The notes: generated by a model not told the origin, from the sequence alone. A stretch of 32,901 nt of DNA from Cochliopodium minus (GCA_024220525.1 JAMYWO010000372.1:1652-34552), one strand, 5' to 3'. Counted from the stretch's first letter, positions 1-11,449 are shown. A program made the numbers and translations.

Positions 1-29
1 TTTTTTTTAACTATATTTTTTTGATTTAC

Positions 30-257
30 CAATTCTGCAACCCTTATGTTTTCCAATTCATCTGAATTTGACATTTCAATCCAATCTGGTTCGATTTTCT
101 GGCAAAATCCACACCATGGGGCATAGATTTTCAATAACCACTGTCCTTCGCTCAATTTCTGATAATTAAAAACATCAATCACCTCTACTTTTGAAGATCT
201 TGCTTCAAATGAAAGGAATAATAAAATGGCTATCAAAATTGAAAGATTATTTTTCAT
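30..257 (-). CDS. Thioredoxin-domain protein of the secretory pathway, first exon (PDI/TMX-like), partial
   Basis: The first exon encodes 76 residues. Residues 1-20 form a hydrophobic signal peptide (MKNNLSILIAILLFLSFEAR). A thioredoxin fold follows, with the active-site segment YAPWCGFC at residues 45-52. The two cysteines of CGFC (49 and 52) are the redox pair, and KIEPDW after it is typical of PDI and TMX proteins, which make or rearrange disulfides in the ER. The ATG at 257 follows a run of A on the coding strand. The exon ends in phase 0 at a GTAAAT donor (positions 29-24), and the rest lies beyond the left edge, so a membrane anchor or ER-retention signal cannot be judged. An AG only 19 nt into the intron is probably not the real acceptor. 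The thioredoxin call is firm; the subfamily is open. Confidence 0.85.
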
Positions 258-417
258 TTTTTTTTTTTTTTTTTTTAAAGAATTGAATGAGTCATGAAAA
301 TTGATTAATCAACTTTGTTTGATACTTCTTTTAGAACTTTTATTCTAATAGTTATCGATTAAACTTTTTTTCTTAAACTTTTAAAAAATCCAATTCAAAC
401 ACTTTAATTTCAAAAAT

Positions 418-1197
418 TTAATTTATTTCTATTCTTTTCCTTGTAAGAGCATCCTCATTTATCTTTGTTTTGTAGAATTTAATATCTAGAGATTTGATGA
501 TCATGAATTTGATGTATTTTGGCAACTTTATGCAAAAACATTCTTTAAAAACATTTAAGCACAATAAAAAAGAAAACACTGAATCTCTAAATTCTTGAAG
601 AAAACACAAATTATTTTTTAAAAAAAAACCAAATAATATTATTCTTACCTTTATAAAAATATTTGTGACGATTTGGCTTCCAATCAGAAGGATTATTTAA
701 AAGAAATTTTATTTTTTTAATGTATTTTTTGTCAATTTCTTTTTGTAGTTTTATTTTTTGTAGACCAGTGTTCCCTTTCAAAGCTTCAATCAAACTTTTT
801 ATTCCTTCATTGGTATAGTTGTTTTCAGTAAGGTTTATTTTTTTCAAATGTTTGTTGTGAGTAAGAGCTTTGGAGAGTTCACTCAAAGAATCTTCTCCAA
901 AAAAATTCCCTTCAAAGTTAATTTTCTCAATCATTTCATTATTTTGAAGAAAAATACTTAATATTTCCATATGGTCTATATCAAGCTGATTATAACTCAA
1001 ATCAATAGATTTGATGGTATCATTATCCCTCAATACATCGACCATAATCTTTATTTCTTTCGTGGTCATATATCTGAATCCCAAATTAAGTATATCAGTG
1101 CTATTCTCTATCTTTATGGATTCAATAAAATAAGAAATTTCTCATTAATTTGAAGAAAGTATACTTGTTCACTAATCCAGTCAGGATTTTGATTCAT
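418..1197 (-). CDS. Small leucine-rich-repeat protein with a C-terminal module shared with the RCC1-like gene
   Basis: Three exons (1197-1165, 1111-649, 593-418) join in phases 0 and 1 to give 223 residues. Residues 15-130 contain about four ribonuclease-inhibitor/RanGAP-type leucine-rich repeats; typical pieces are IKSIDLSYNQL, IEKINFEGNFF and LKKINLTENNY. Such repeats usually bind proteins. The last 70 residues differ: W-x4-H-K-Y-F, then FRDSVFSFLLCL and LPKYIKFMIIKSL. The same spacing of residues occurs at the end of the RCC1-like protein at 9181-11449. Intron 1 (1164-1112, 53 nt) removes an in-frame TAA, which supports the splice model. There is no signal peptide or membrane segment, so the protein is probably cytosolic or nuclear. 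The gene ends 160 bp before the thioredoxin-domain gene on the same strand. The specific function is unknown. Confidence 0.8.
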
Positions 1198-1256
1198 TTT
1201 TTTTTCTTTTTTCTTTTTTTTTTTTAATTAATAATTTTTTTAAATAATTTTATTAT

Positions 1257-2690
1257 TTATAATTTAGAAAGTCCTTGTTTATGAAGGTGAAGTTGCATTA
1301 ATCTTTCGTTTCTCCACTTCATCCTTTCATTCCTTTTTTCAGTAGGAATGAGCTGTCTCATAGATTCCTCAACAGTTTGGATGGTTTTTGGGGAAAACTC
1401 CCTGCTGTTGTCCTGTGATTTTATAACACGGTAAACACCAGCCAAATATCTTTTAAAATCCAAAAAATATTTAAAATGTAAAAAAAAGTAAATAAACAAT
1501 TAAATAAGCAAATTTTTTACCTATTGCAATAATCTGTCGTTCCTATTTATTTATTTGTCAAAATTTTTTTGAAAATTTAAAAAATTATTTAATAAAATTT
1601 TTTTTGTTTTGTTTTTTTTTACCATTGGGTGCGTTTAAGTCTATTGTTTCAAAAGGACCCATGAAAGAGTATCTCAAACCTAACCCTTCTTTCATCACAA
1701 CATCCAAGTCTTGGGGGTTCACTATCCCGTCTTCCACCAATCTAAAAGCCTCCGCTAAAAGAGAGAATTGCAATCTGTTCACCAAAAAACCATCCACTTC
1801 CCTGTTTAGTGAGACTTTTAATTAAAAAAAAATTTTTAAATTTAAATATTTTTTAAAAAAAATAAAATTATTTTAAAAAATCTCTTTGCCAGGTTTCATT
1901 TGAACTCTTGTCAATAAATCTCTTGTAGACTTTTTGGTTTCTTCGCTTGTCCACTCACTTGGTACTATTTCAACCAAAGGAATTGCAAACGGAGGATTTC
2001 TACATTGAAAATGAAAAAGCGGTTTGGTTTAGTTGAAGTTTCAATTTAAAAGAAAGATTTTTATTTTTAAAAAGAAGAGTTGAGTTAAAAAGAAAGTTCA
2101 AACAATTTTTTTTACATAGGATGTGAAACGAGGTAATTTTTTCTATTTTGAAGTCCACTTGTGAACAATGATGGTTGTATTGTTGATGTAGATGATGCCA
2201 CTATCGTTTTATCATTCACTAATTTATCTAATTGTTGGAATATCTCTTTTTTAGCCTCAAGGCTTTCGAAAATACATTCTTGTATGTAATCTGCATTGCA
2301 AATTGCTTTTTCTATTGGTATATATGTACGTTATAAATTTTTGAATTTTGATATAGTGTTGTTTATAATCCAATAATCGATTTATACTATCTATCAAATT
2401 TACCTATGGATGTTTCTCCTCTTATATTTGAAAATACTTGCTTTTGTGTTTTCCCAAACAAAAGATTTTTGTCATTCAAATCATTTAATAACAATTCGAT
2501 CCCTTTTAATGCTTCATCTATTTGAGAGGGGACTTTATCATACAAAACCACCTTCAGATCACATCTTGCAAAAATCTGCGCACATAATTTATTCAAAAGT
2601 GAAAATATAATTTTAAATTAAAATCAATACGATTGCCCATGATCTTCCAATCAAACCAGTTCCTATAATGGTGATAAATTTGAAATCCAT
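1257..2690 (-). CDS. CRYL1: Lambda-crystallin / L-gulonate 3-dehydrogenase homologue (3-hydroxyacyl-CoA dehydrogenase superfamily)
   Basis: Seven exons (2690-2631, 2575-2404, 2311-2116, 1999-1890, 1814-1623, 1542-1521, 1449-1257) join with consistent phases into 314 residues, the usual size for CRYL1. Residues 7-16 hold the NAD-binding loop [17 protein letters not shown] ends the second beta strand. [24 protein letters not shown] and [13 protein letters not shown] are family motifs, the last carrying the catalytic His. The C-terminal domain starts at [11 protein letters not shown] and ends with the characteristic [10 protein letters not shown]. The family oxidises L-gulonate to 3-dehydro-L-gulonate, or related 3-hydroxy acids, with NAD in the cytosol. 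Exon 6 is only 22 nt (TTDYCNR junction). Intron 4 starts with GC rather than GT (1889-1888); using it restores [12 protein letters not shown] exactly as the family expects. The substrate is inferred, since bacterial 3-hydroxybutyryl-CoA dehydrogenases share the motifs. Confidence 0.9.
1815..1889 (-). other. GC-AG intron in the CRYL1 homologue
   Basis: The coding strand reads CCTG|GCAAAGAG at the 5' end and TTAAAAG|TCTCAC at the 3' end. No GT near the end of exon 4 keeps the frame, whereas the GC donor restores the conserved [12 protein letters not shown] segment. GC-AG introns are a known minor class spliced by the major spliceosome. Confidence 0.75.
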
Positions 2691-2718
2691 TTTTTAAATA
2701 AAATTAAAAAAAAAATCA
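2691..2718. promoter_or_regulatory. 28-bp space between two divergent start codons
   Basis: Only 28 bp of A/T (with one C) separate the ATG of the CRYL1 homologue (-) from the ATG of the DOMON-b561 gene (+). Any promoter and 5' leader for either gene must lie here or inside the other gene. Both starts look right: one runs straight into a Rossmann fold and the other into a signal peptide. Shared control of the two genes is inference. Confidence 0.5.
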
Positions 2719-5700
2719 ATGAGGAACTTTTTTCAACTATCTTTCTTCCTTTTCATTATTCATATTGCATATTGTTCCATTCACCTTGATCCAAAAACAT
2801 TATTGGATGATTATAATCATATTACTCCTTTATCTCCTCAAATACCTCTGTTAGATGTTCATTATAAATTTTTCAAAGATGGATTTGATGTTGAATATAT
2901 TGATATAGTGTTGATAGCAAGATCCACATCTGGATGGGTAAAAAATTAGGAATTTTCCCTTAAACAAAATAATTATTTAATCAAATCAAAATGATTAATC
3001 AAATCCACCCAAAAAATCAATTCAATAAGAAAAAGTTGACAAGTATAATTTAAAGATAACATCCCTTTTGAAAAATATTTTGCGCCATAAAATTAAATTT
3101 CATATTTTCTTGAATACACTTTAATAAATTAATTATATCAACATCATTTTTCAATGAAACAACATCTTTATCATAGAGATTTCAATATTTAATTTTTATT
3201 AAAAGTAAAAGTTATAATTTTCATTAAATTTATTTTGTTGAATTTTAAAAAGGTAGGAATAGGATTTACCAAAGCACTTGCAATGCAAAATGCAGATATG
3301 ATGATTTGTAGGATGAACGAAAAAGAAGAAATGATTTCAGAAGACAGAAAATCAAGTGAAGGAGATTATGGAACTCCTCTTCTTGACACCAAATTGGGTG
3401 GTGTGGATGATATTTATGGTTTTGGTGGAGAGAGGGATACAGCGAATGGATCTTCTACAACTTATTGCAGATTTCAAAGAAGATTGAATACTGGTGATAT
3501 TCTTGGAGACATCATCATTGATCCTAAAAACAGTAAAAAGAAAATTTATTTAATTAAATCAATTAAAAATAAAAAAAAAAGATTAAAAAATTTTGATCAA
3601 TTAAAAAATTGATCATATTATTAAATTTTACCTTGAATCTAAAATATAAAAAATTTTAAAAATTAAATTTAATAATATTAAAATGTAAAAACTGAAAAAA
3701 AACCAAAAAAAAAAAATAATGATTATAAATTCATTTATTTTTAAAAAGTGAAAATAATAGCAGGGTTACATTCTACTTATGATGAATTTTTGGCACACAC
3801 GAGTAGGGGTTTTGTAGAAATATCAAATGGAGAAGTGATGCCTCCAATGAGAAGAGTTTACCTGAATCCCAAAGAAGATACTTCCTCCTGGAGAAAAAAC
3901 TCCTTCTCCAAAAATGTCAATTCTATTCTTTATTACAGATCTGTCAATTTGGGTACTTCTGATTATCCTTTTGACGTTTTTGATGCTATCATTATTTCTA
4001 AAAACATAAATGGATGGGTAAAAAAATGAATAGAAAAACAATTAAAATTCAAATAAAAATAAATTAAAATCAAATATAAAATAAAAATCAAAAAAATCAA
4101 ATGAACAAATTTTTTTACTTTAAAAATGATTAAATTTTAAAAATAATCAAAATGAAACATAAAAAAGAAATAAAATTAAATTAAACTAAGACTTAAAATA
4201 AAAAAAAATGATTTAAAAAATAAAAAATAAATTCAAACAAAAAAAAAAAAATGTTATGAATAAAAATCAAAAAAATTAAAAGTAAAAATAAAAATAAAAA
4301 AATAAAAAAATTCATGATTAAATAATATTTATTAATAAAAAAAAAATCAGTAAAATAATAAATAAAAAAAAATTAATTTTGAAAATAGATAGGGTTGGGC
4401 ATAGCGTTGAATAGTAGCTCGGGAATGATTTTGGGAGACATGATGATTTGCAGAAACATATCGGGGAGAATGTACGCAGAAGATAGAAAAGCATCAAACA
4501 ACCACAACACTCCTCTCACTGATGTGGGATTAGGAGGAAGTGATGACATCATAGGTTTTGGCGCTGCTAGAGAATTTGTTGGGGGAGTCATCACTTCTTA
4601 TTGTCGCTTTCAAAGGAAATTGGATACTAATGATTCCATTGGAGATAATCTAATACAAAAAGATTCTAATGGTAAATTTTTTTCCAAATTTTTTTTTTTT
4701 AAATTTTTATTTTTAATTTTATTTTTTAAATTTTTTTATTTTTTTATTTTTTATTTTTTTGATTTTTTTATTTTAATTTATTTTATTTTATTTTTATTTA
4801 TTTTATTTTATTTATTTATTTTATTTACTTTTTAAATTATTTTTATTTTTTTTACATTTTTTATTTTATTTATTTTTTAAATTTTTTTATTTTTTTATTT
4901 TTTATTATTTTAATTTTTTTTATTTTAATTTATTTTTTTTTATTTTATTTTATTTATTTTAAATTTTTTTTTTTTTTTAAAATTATCATTAACATTTTTT
5001 CAATTTTTTATTTTTTAAAATTATTTTTTATATTTTAAATAATTTTTTTTTTGAATTCATTTACTTTTTGATTTTGATTCTTATTCTAAATTTTTTATTT
5101 TTTATTTTTCATTTAATTTATTTACTCATTAATTTATAAATTTTTACAGTCTACCTTGACTTTGCACTTCACGAAACAAGCAACGATTTCTCATCCCACA
5201 CATTCGCAAAAGAGATATCAATCTACAACGCCTACGACCCAACACCCCTCAACATAATCTCCCCCACCCCAACTCAAACAGTATCTCCAACACAAACACA
5301 TGCACCCACTCACACACACGTGAAAGAGAAAATAAGTGTGTTTCCCCATCACTTTTCTTCTTTCAAAAACATTTCTTATGTTCCCTACTTGCTCGGCTTC
5401 CATTTTTATTACAGAATTTTCAATGATGGAGTTGATGATATTCTTGATGTTTTGTTGGTTTCTCAAGATACCAATGGCTGGGTAAAACAAATCTTTTTTC
5501 TTTTTTTTTTTTTTTCCTTTCTGCTTTTTTTTTTTAAATTTCAATGTTGGTTTTTAAATAAAAGAAAGATTAAATTAAATTATTTTCTAATTTTAATAAT
5601 TTTTACTTCTAATTTTAAATCTTTTTCTTGACGCAAATCATTTTATTTGAATTTTCTTTTTACTTTCTTTAAAATTTACATTAAAATAATACGATTTTAA

Positions 5701-8700
5701 TCTTTGAAAATAATTTTTTTATTGAAAAACTAAATGTATAATTTCGTTTTTTAATTTTGTTTTAAAATAATAATAATCTTTTTTTTTACAAAAATAGTTT
5801 TTAAAGTTTTTTTTTAAATCTCTTTTTATGTAAAAGGTGGGAATAGGAATCGGTCAAAGTTTGGAAATGAAGGGGATGGACATAATGCTCTGTAGAATGG
5901 TGTTGGGGGTGATGATATCAGAGGACAGAATGGTAACTGCAGAATCAGGAGATCTACCCGTCCTGGACACTATTTTGGGAGGGACAGATGACATCATTGG
6001 TTTTGGTTATTCAAAAGATTTAGTTGACGGATTCAATACCACTCGTTGCAGATTTCAAAGAAAACTGAACACTGGAGATACTATTGGAGATAATATCATT
6101 TTAAAAGATTCCAACTGTAACCTTTTTTAAAAAAATAATTTATTGAATTTTATTTTTTTATTTTTTATTTAACTTTATTTGAATAATTTCTAGATCTAAC
6201 TAGACTTATTATTAATTTAAATATCACTTTTTTTATTTTTATTTGTTCATTTGTTTATTTATTTTTTCTGGTTTTATTCTTTTTGAATCATCTATATTTA
6301 TATTAATTTATTTTTAACAAAAATTTAATTAATTTTTTAATTTTTTTTAATTGAAATGGTTAAATTATTTTTATTTTTAATCAATTCATTTTTATTTGTA
6401 AATTTAATTTAATAATCATTACTTCATTTTTTATTGAAATTATTTTTATTTTTTAATTAATTTATTTTTGTTTGTTTTTTATTAAAAAATAGTTATTATT
6501 TTCCAAAATTTTTATTTTAATATTATTTTTTTGAAGTGTATATTTTTCTTGCTGTGAATAAAAACGATGACGATCTTTCAAAACAAACAAGCCAAACATC
6601 CTTCATTTTAAAACTAGCTCCCCCAACAAACAACACAAACAACAACAATGGAACAGACGAGCCAGCTTACTACGATCTCCCCCTCAACATTTCTCTTGAT
6701 AATCATTTCAATTATTCTTTCTTGGACTCCAATTTTCTTTTTTATTGGAAAATAGATGGTGATATCCTTGATATTTATCTTATTGTAAGAACAAGAGGAT
6801 ATGTTGGTGTAAAAAAATTTATTTTTATTTTTTATTTTCAAATATTATTCATTTTTAATATTTACTTTTGATTTTTATTAAATATTTTTTTATTTTTTAT
6901 TTTTGATTATTCTTAATCCAACTTTTTAAATTTTCTCAAAAACTATTTTTGATTTTTTCTTTTTTAAAAATTTTTTTTGTTAATTTTATTATCACATTTT
7001 TTTTTTTCGATTTTTTAATAATTTGTTAATCAATTTTTTGTTATTAAAACCATAGATCGGATTTACAAAAAATCCATCGCATCCTATGAGAGGAGCTGAC
7101 ATTCTTTTGATTGCAGAAGATTACAACGGAGACATTTCAGTCATGGATACCTATTCCATCTCTACAACCACTCCCCTCTGTGATTATGACATTGGAGGAA
7201 AAGGTTTAATTATTTAAATTTTTTTTTTTTATTATTTTTATTAATTTAATTTTTTTAAAAATTAAATTAATTTTTTTTTTAATATTTTTTAATTTTTTTT
7301 AATTAATTTTTTTAATACAGATGATATTCTTGGATATGGAATACACAGAAATATAAACTCTGGTATTTTAAAAGCTAGAATTAGAAGAAAATTAGTAACT
7401 GGTAATTTTTAGAAAAATTAATTGAATAAAATTAAAAAAAATTTAAAAAATTAAAAAATTTAATTTAAATTTTAAAAAAATTAAATTAAAATAAAAAAAT
7501 ATTTAAACAGGTGATTCCAAAGATTACCAATTTGTTAAAAACGAAGCGGTGAATGTGATAGTAGCCACTCATAAAGATTGCATCACTCCTATTTATGTCC
7601 ATTCTTCCTCTTCCAATATCCAAATAGACCTTTTCAACAATATCGTTCACAATGATCCAAAAAGGTTTTTTTTTTTTTTTTTTGATAATCAAAGCTCATC
7701 TTTAATATTTATTTTTTAATGTGAAGGAAAATATTCTTTTATTTAAGAATTTATTTTATTTTCTTTTTTATTTAATTTATTTTTGAATTTTACATTTATT
7801 TTTAATTTTATTTATAATTTTTATTTTATTTTATTTTATTTATTATTATTTAATTAATTGTTTATTTTTACTCATTATAACTTTTCAGATACTTGGAATT
7901 TTAATGACACTTGGATGGGAGTTTTCATTGTTATGGGTGTATTCATTGCTAGATTTATTCCCAAGACAAATATTGGTGGTGGTTTTATGCTGTAAATATT
8001 GCCTTATTTTTTTTTAATTTTTAATTTAAAAATGTAATTATTTTTATTTTAATTAAATAAATTATTTTTTAATTTAATTTTTTCATTTACAAAATTATTA
8101 AAAAGCATGTTGGGTTCAACACTGTGGGTCTCATTTGTAATGGAATTGCTTTTATTTATCTTTTGTTATGACCAAATCTCAACCTCACTTTGCGAATTTA
8201 CATGGTAATTATTAAATATTTTTATTTTATTATTTATAATTTTAATAATTTTAAAATTTTTTAATTTTAATTTATAAATTTTATAATATTATTTTATTTT
8301 AATTTTTTTTAAAGCAATATTGGGAACTATCATGCTCGTGTTGTCAACCATACAATTTTTTTGGGAGTAATCATAGACGTGATATGGAGGAAAGCACAAA
8401 GAAACAGGATCTTACCCTGTCTTTTCTGTTCTCGATCTCGTGCATTGGTGGATAGGAAGATTATTGTTAATGTAAAAAAAAAAAATTATTCAAAAATTAT
8501 ATTTTTTTAAACAATTAATTTTTTTTAATAAATTTTCTTTTTCAATTTAATTTTTTTTTTTTGAAAATTAGATTTGCTCTTATCAACATCTTTTTGGGCT
8601 TCAATGAATTAGACATTCCTGAGTAAAACAATTTTAGAGTATCTTTAATAATTTACAAAAATTAATTATTTTAATTTTTTTAAAAATATTTTTTGATAAA

Positions 8701-9039
8701 TTTTTTAAATCTTATTTTTTGATTCTTATTATTATTTATTTTTAAAATTTTATTTTTAAAAAAAAAAGAATTTGGTACACGTTAACAACATTGTGGATTG
8801 CTTTGGTTTCTTTGATTATCATCGTCCTGGAAGCCAACAAATCCCTCAAACAAAAAGCTGCCGCTCAATCTCACCACAACCATCAAAATCACCATGAAAA
8901 AAATGATCACCACCATGACCACCATGACCACCATGACCACCATGACCACCATGACCACCATGACCAGAAACACTCTCTCATAGAGAACCAAGATGATGAT
9001 CATTGTGTCGAAATGGATGTTCTCCATTCCAAAAAATGA
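2719..9039 (+). CDS. Tetra-DOMON cytochrome b561 membrane protein with His-rich tail; b561 part frame-broken as assembled
   Basis: Fifteen exons: 2719-2937, 3253-3532, 3764-4017, 4389-4671, 5150-5481, 5837-6116, 6537-6808, 7056-7203, 7321-7401, 7511-7664, 7889-7991, 8106-8204, 8315-8472, 8572-8622, 8769-9039. Residues 1-20 are a signal peptide. Four DOMON domains follow at about 40-166, 195-345, 405-549 and 595-718. Each has GW(V/I)G(I/L)G or its variant GYVGIGF, and a C-terminal motif like CRFQRKLNTGD. A six-helix b561 core follows, with WWWFYAHVGFN, LHAILG and VHWWIGR carrying three of the four usual haem-ligand histidines; the first (normally HG-x-LM) reads ILGILM. Exon 15 adds a last membrane helix and a cytosolic tail of HDH repeats. 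DOMON-b561 proteins (FRRS1/SDR2, plant CYBDOM) move electrons across membranes to ferric iron or monodehydroascorbate. Exons 1-10 and 14-15 are clean; exons 11-13 need several single-base frame changes. Introns up to 478 nt hold only T-rich sequence. Confidence 0.85.
8907..8967 (+). repeat. Coding minisatellite, about six copies of CACCATGAC
   Basis: A 9-bp unit repeats almost perfectly and encodes the tripeptide His-Asp-His in the cytosolic tail of the DOMON-b561 protein. The identity between copies suggests recent slippage expansion. His-rich tails can bind Zn, Ni, Cu or Fe; that role here is inference. Confidence 0.9.
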
Positions 9040-9180
9040 TTTTTTTTATTTTTTCTCCAAAAAATTTTTCTTTTGTTAATTTATTTGTATTCAAAAAAAA
9101 AAAATTGTTCAAACAAAAAAAATTTTTTTTTTTTTATTTATTTATTTATTTATTTATTATTTTTTGAAATTAAAAAAAAA

Positions 9181-11449
9181 ATGGAAATCAACCAATTCAA
9201 TAAAGGATATCCTCCTGTTTACACTACATTATCTCATCGATTTCTATTCAAAACAAATGAAGGATGGTTTTATCAAGATGAAGAATCCTATTCAATCAAA
9301 ACTCTCGAAAATGAAAAGGAATATCATTTCCTATCTAATTCTGAATCTTGTAAGAAATAAATCAAATTTTCTTTTTAAGATTATATTTTGGAAACTTTAT
9401 GTTCTTCATTTTATAAAGTCATCAGAGAATGAAACATAATTGAAATAAAGCATAATACGTGATATTTTTAATAAAAAGTTCAAAAATCTTGAATTATACG
9501 AAATTTCTTACCAACAAATTTAGAAATCTGTTTATATCAGATCATTTAAGTATAATGCTGAAAATCATTTTAATTACTGTTAAATTGAACTATATCTTTA
9601 TAATACATCAATTGATTTAATAAACATATCTTTATTGGAAAGAGAAATATTTTTTGTTTTTAATTTTCGATGTAATTCTTGATTTTTGCTTATTGCTTTA
9701 GATGTTCAAAAAACATTATTAAATATTTTTTTTTTTTTTAATTCAGATGCATCTATTTCAGAGGACAGAATGAGTATGAAAATGGGAAATTTAAAACTAA
9801 TGGTAGATTCCCCAATAAAAACTATCCAAACAGGTAATAAAAAAATAAAAAATAAAATAATAAAAATAAATAATAAATAAAAAAATAAAAAATAAAATCA
9901 AAAATAAAAAGGTAAAAAAATATAATAAAAATAAAAAAAAATCTAAAAATAATAAAAAATATAAAAATAAAAATATTTAATATAAAAAAATATTTTTAAC
10001 TATAAAAAGGCGCAAATAGAGCTTGGGTAATTACAGAAAATGAACAAGTGTATATGTTAGGATCTCATGATTTCAAAGGAAATTTCATAAAGTAAGATTA
10101 TTTTTTAAATTTAATTAATTTTTTGTAAAATGTTTAATTTTTAATTTGATTATTTTAATTTTTAATGATTTTAAATCTTAATTCTTAATTTTAATTTTAA
10201 TTTTTAATTTTGTATTTTTTAAACAAAAAGAGACAATAAATTGAAAACAGAAACGTTGGTGGATGTAAAAGAAATAGACGAGGAGAAAATAGTGGCGATC
10301 TCATCGGGTTATTTTTTTTCGATGGTTTTGTTTAGTAACGGAGTCGTTTTGGGGTGCGGACAGAACAACTCGGAGAAAGGAGTTAAAATTAATGATGCTT
10401 GGCAGCTCATTTCTTGTCCCAAAATGAAATCTATTTCTAGTGGTTCTAATCATACCATTGGAGGTAAAAATCAAAAATTTTGAAAAGAAAAAATGAATTA
10501 AAATAAACGAAAAAATCAAAAGAATTAAAAAAAAACACAATAAAAATAAATATTAACAAACAAAAAAAGTGTAAAAAATAAAAAATAAAAAGTAAAAACA
10601 AAAAAAACTAAAAGTGTAAAAAAAGTTACATTCGATAATAAATTGGCCATTTGGGGAAGCAATGCTCTAAATTTTTGTGGAACTAGCCCTGTGATTGTTG
10701 TAAATAAATTAAATCAAAAAAAAAATTTTGAATTCACATGAAATAACTCCAAAAGAAATTAGATGAGGATGATGGTAGTTATGAATGGTACAATGCTTCA
10801 GCAGGAGGTGAACAATTTAATCAAAATTTTATATTTTAAAAAAAGATTTATTTTAATTATTTATTTTTAGGGTTTTATTCAGTTGCCATTTCAAATAAAG
10901 GAGTGTTTTATTTTTCTATGAGAAAAACAAAATTTTTTAATTGTAAAGGAGAGTTTTTTCCTTCCAAAGCTGGTAATGATATCTACAAAATATCTGACTT
11001 AAAGCCTCATCAAATAAGAAATGTTTATACCACTTATGCCACTTCTTATCTTTCTACTTTTGATGAAAAAGATTGGGTGATGACCGTTTCAGCGAATGAA
11101 TATAAATCAAATGAACCTCTATTGAGAATTTTGAGTAAAATAATCGACCTTTTTCAAAATTTTTTTTAAAAAATTTTATTTTTTTTTTTTGTTAGATTTT
11201 TTGAGAGGAAAAGAGTTTTCTATCCCTTTTTCGGGTAATTTTAATCCTTTTTTTAATGTTTGGAGCAAAGAAACTCATAGAATGTGGCCACAAAGCTTCA
11301 ATTTGATAGTCTTAGCAACACTTTTGTCTTTCAAAAGAATAAATCAAGACAAAAGAGTTTCCAACACTTTCCCAAAAGTTTTGGTAGTCGAAATTTTAAA
11401 GTTTTGTGCCCATAATTTTAATGAAAACAAAAAAGTGTCAAAGAAATAA
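9181..11449 (+). CDS. RCC1-like repeat protein with C-terminal module shared with the LRR gene
   Basis: Eight exons (9181-9349, 9747-9833, 10010-10091, 10231-10463, 10626-10699, 10756-10807, 10871-11134, 11196-11449) give 404 residues in consistent phase. Residues of about 85-270 form RCC1-type blades: GANRAWVITENEQVYMLG, then a blade with FFSMVLFSNGVVLGCG, then SSGSNHTIGVTFDNKLAIWG, then GGFYSVAISNKGVFYFS (glycines split by phase-1 introns). RCC1 folds act as exchange factors or protein-binding propellers; here the number of blades is too low for a full seven-blade RCC1. Residues 343-392 carry W-x4-H-R-M-W, SFNLIVLATLLSFKR and FPKVLVVEILKF, matching the tail of the LRR protein at 418-1197. 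There is no signal peptide. Exon 1 is joined over a 397-nt intron and is the least certain part. The stop lies 20 bp from that of the next, convergent gene. Confidence 0.75.

Noticed and set aside
4672-5149. T-rich stretch as a possible separate element or transposon tail
   Set aside because: It is bounded by good splice sites that keep the DOMON frame and has no coding or terminal repeats; it is an intron.
8161-8180. In-frame TGA in the b561 core as selenocysteine or a reassigned codon
   Set aside because: TGA ends other genes here (9039, 29764, 32212), no SECIS-like element was seen, and a single missing base restores the LHAILG frame.
8782-9027. Minus-strand frame opposite the His-Asp repeat (Met-Val-Val runs)
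   Set aside because: It is the complement of the HDH minisatellite; the plus strand continues the b561 gene in phase.
9747-9833. SISEDRMSM in the RCC1-like gene resembling MISEDRMVT of DOMON 3
   Set aside because: The match is only a few residues and the exon continues in phase into RCC1-type sequence, so it is probably chance.
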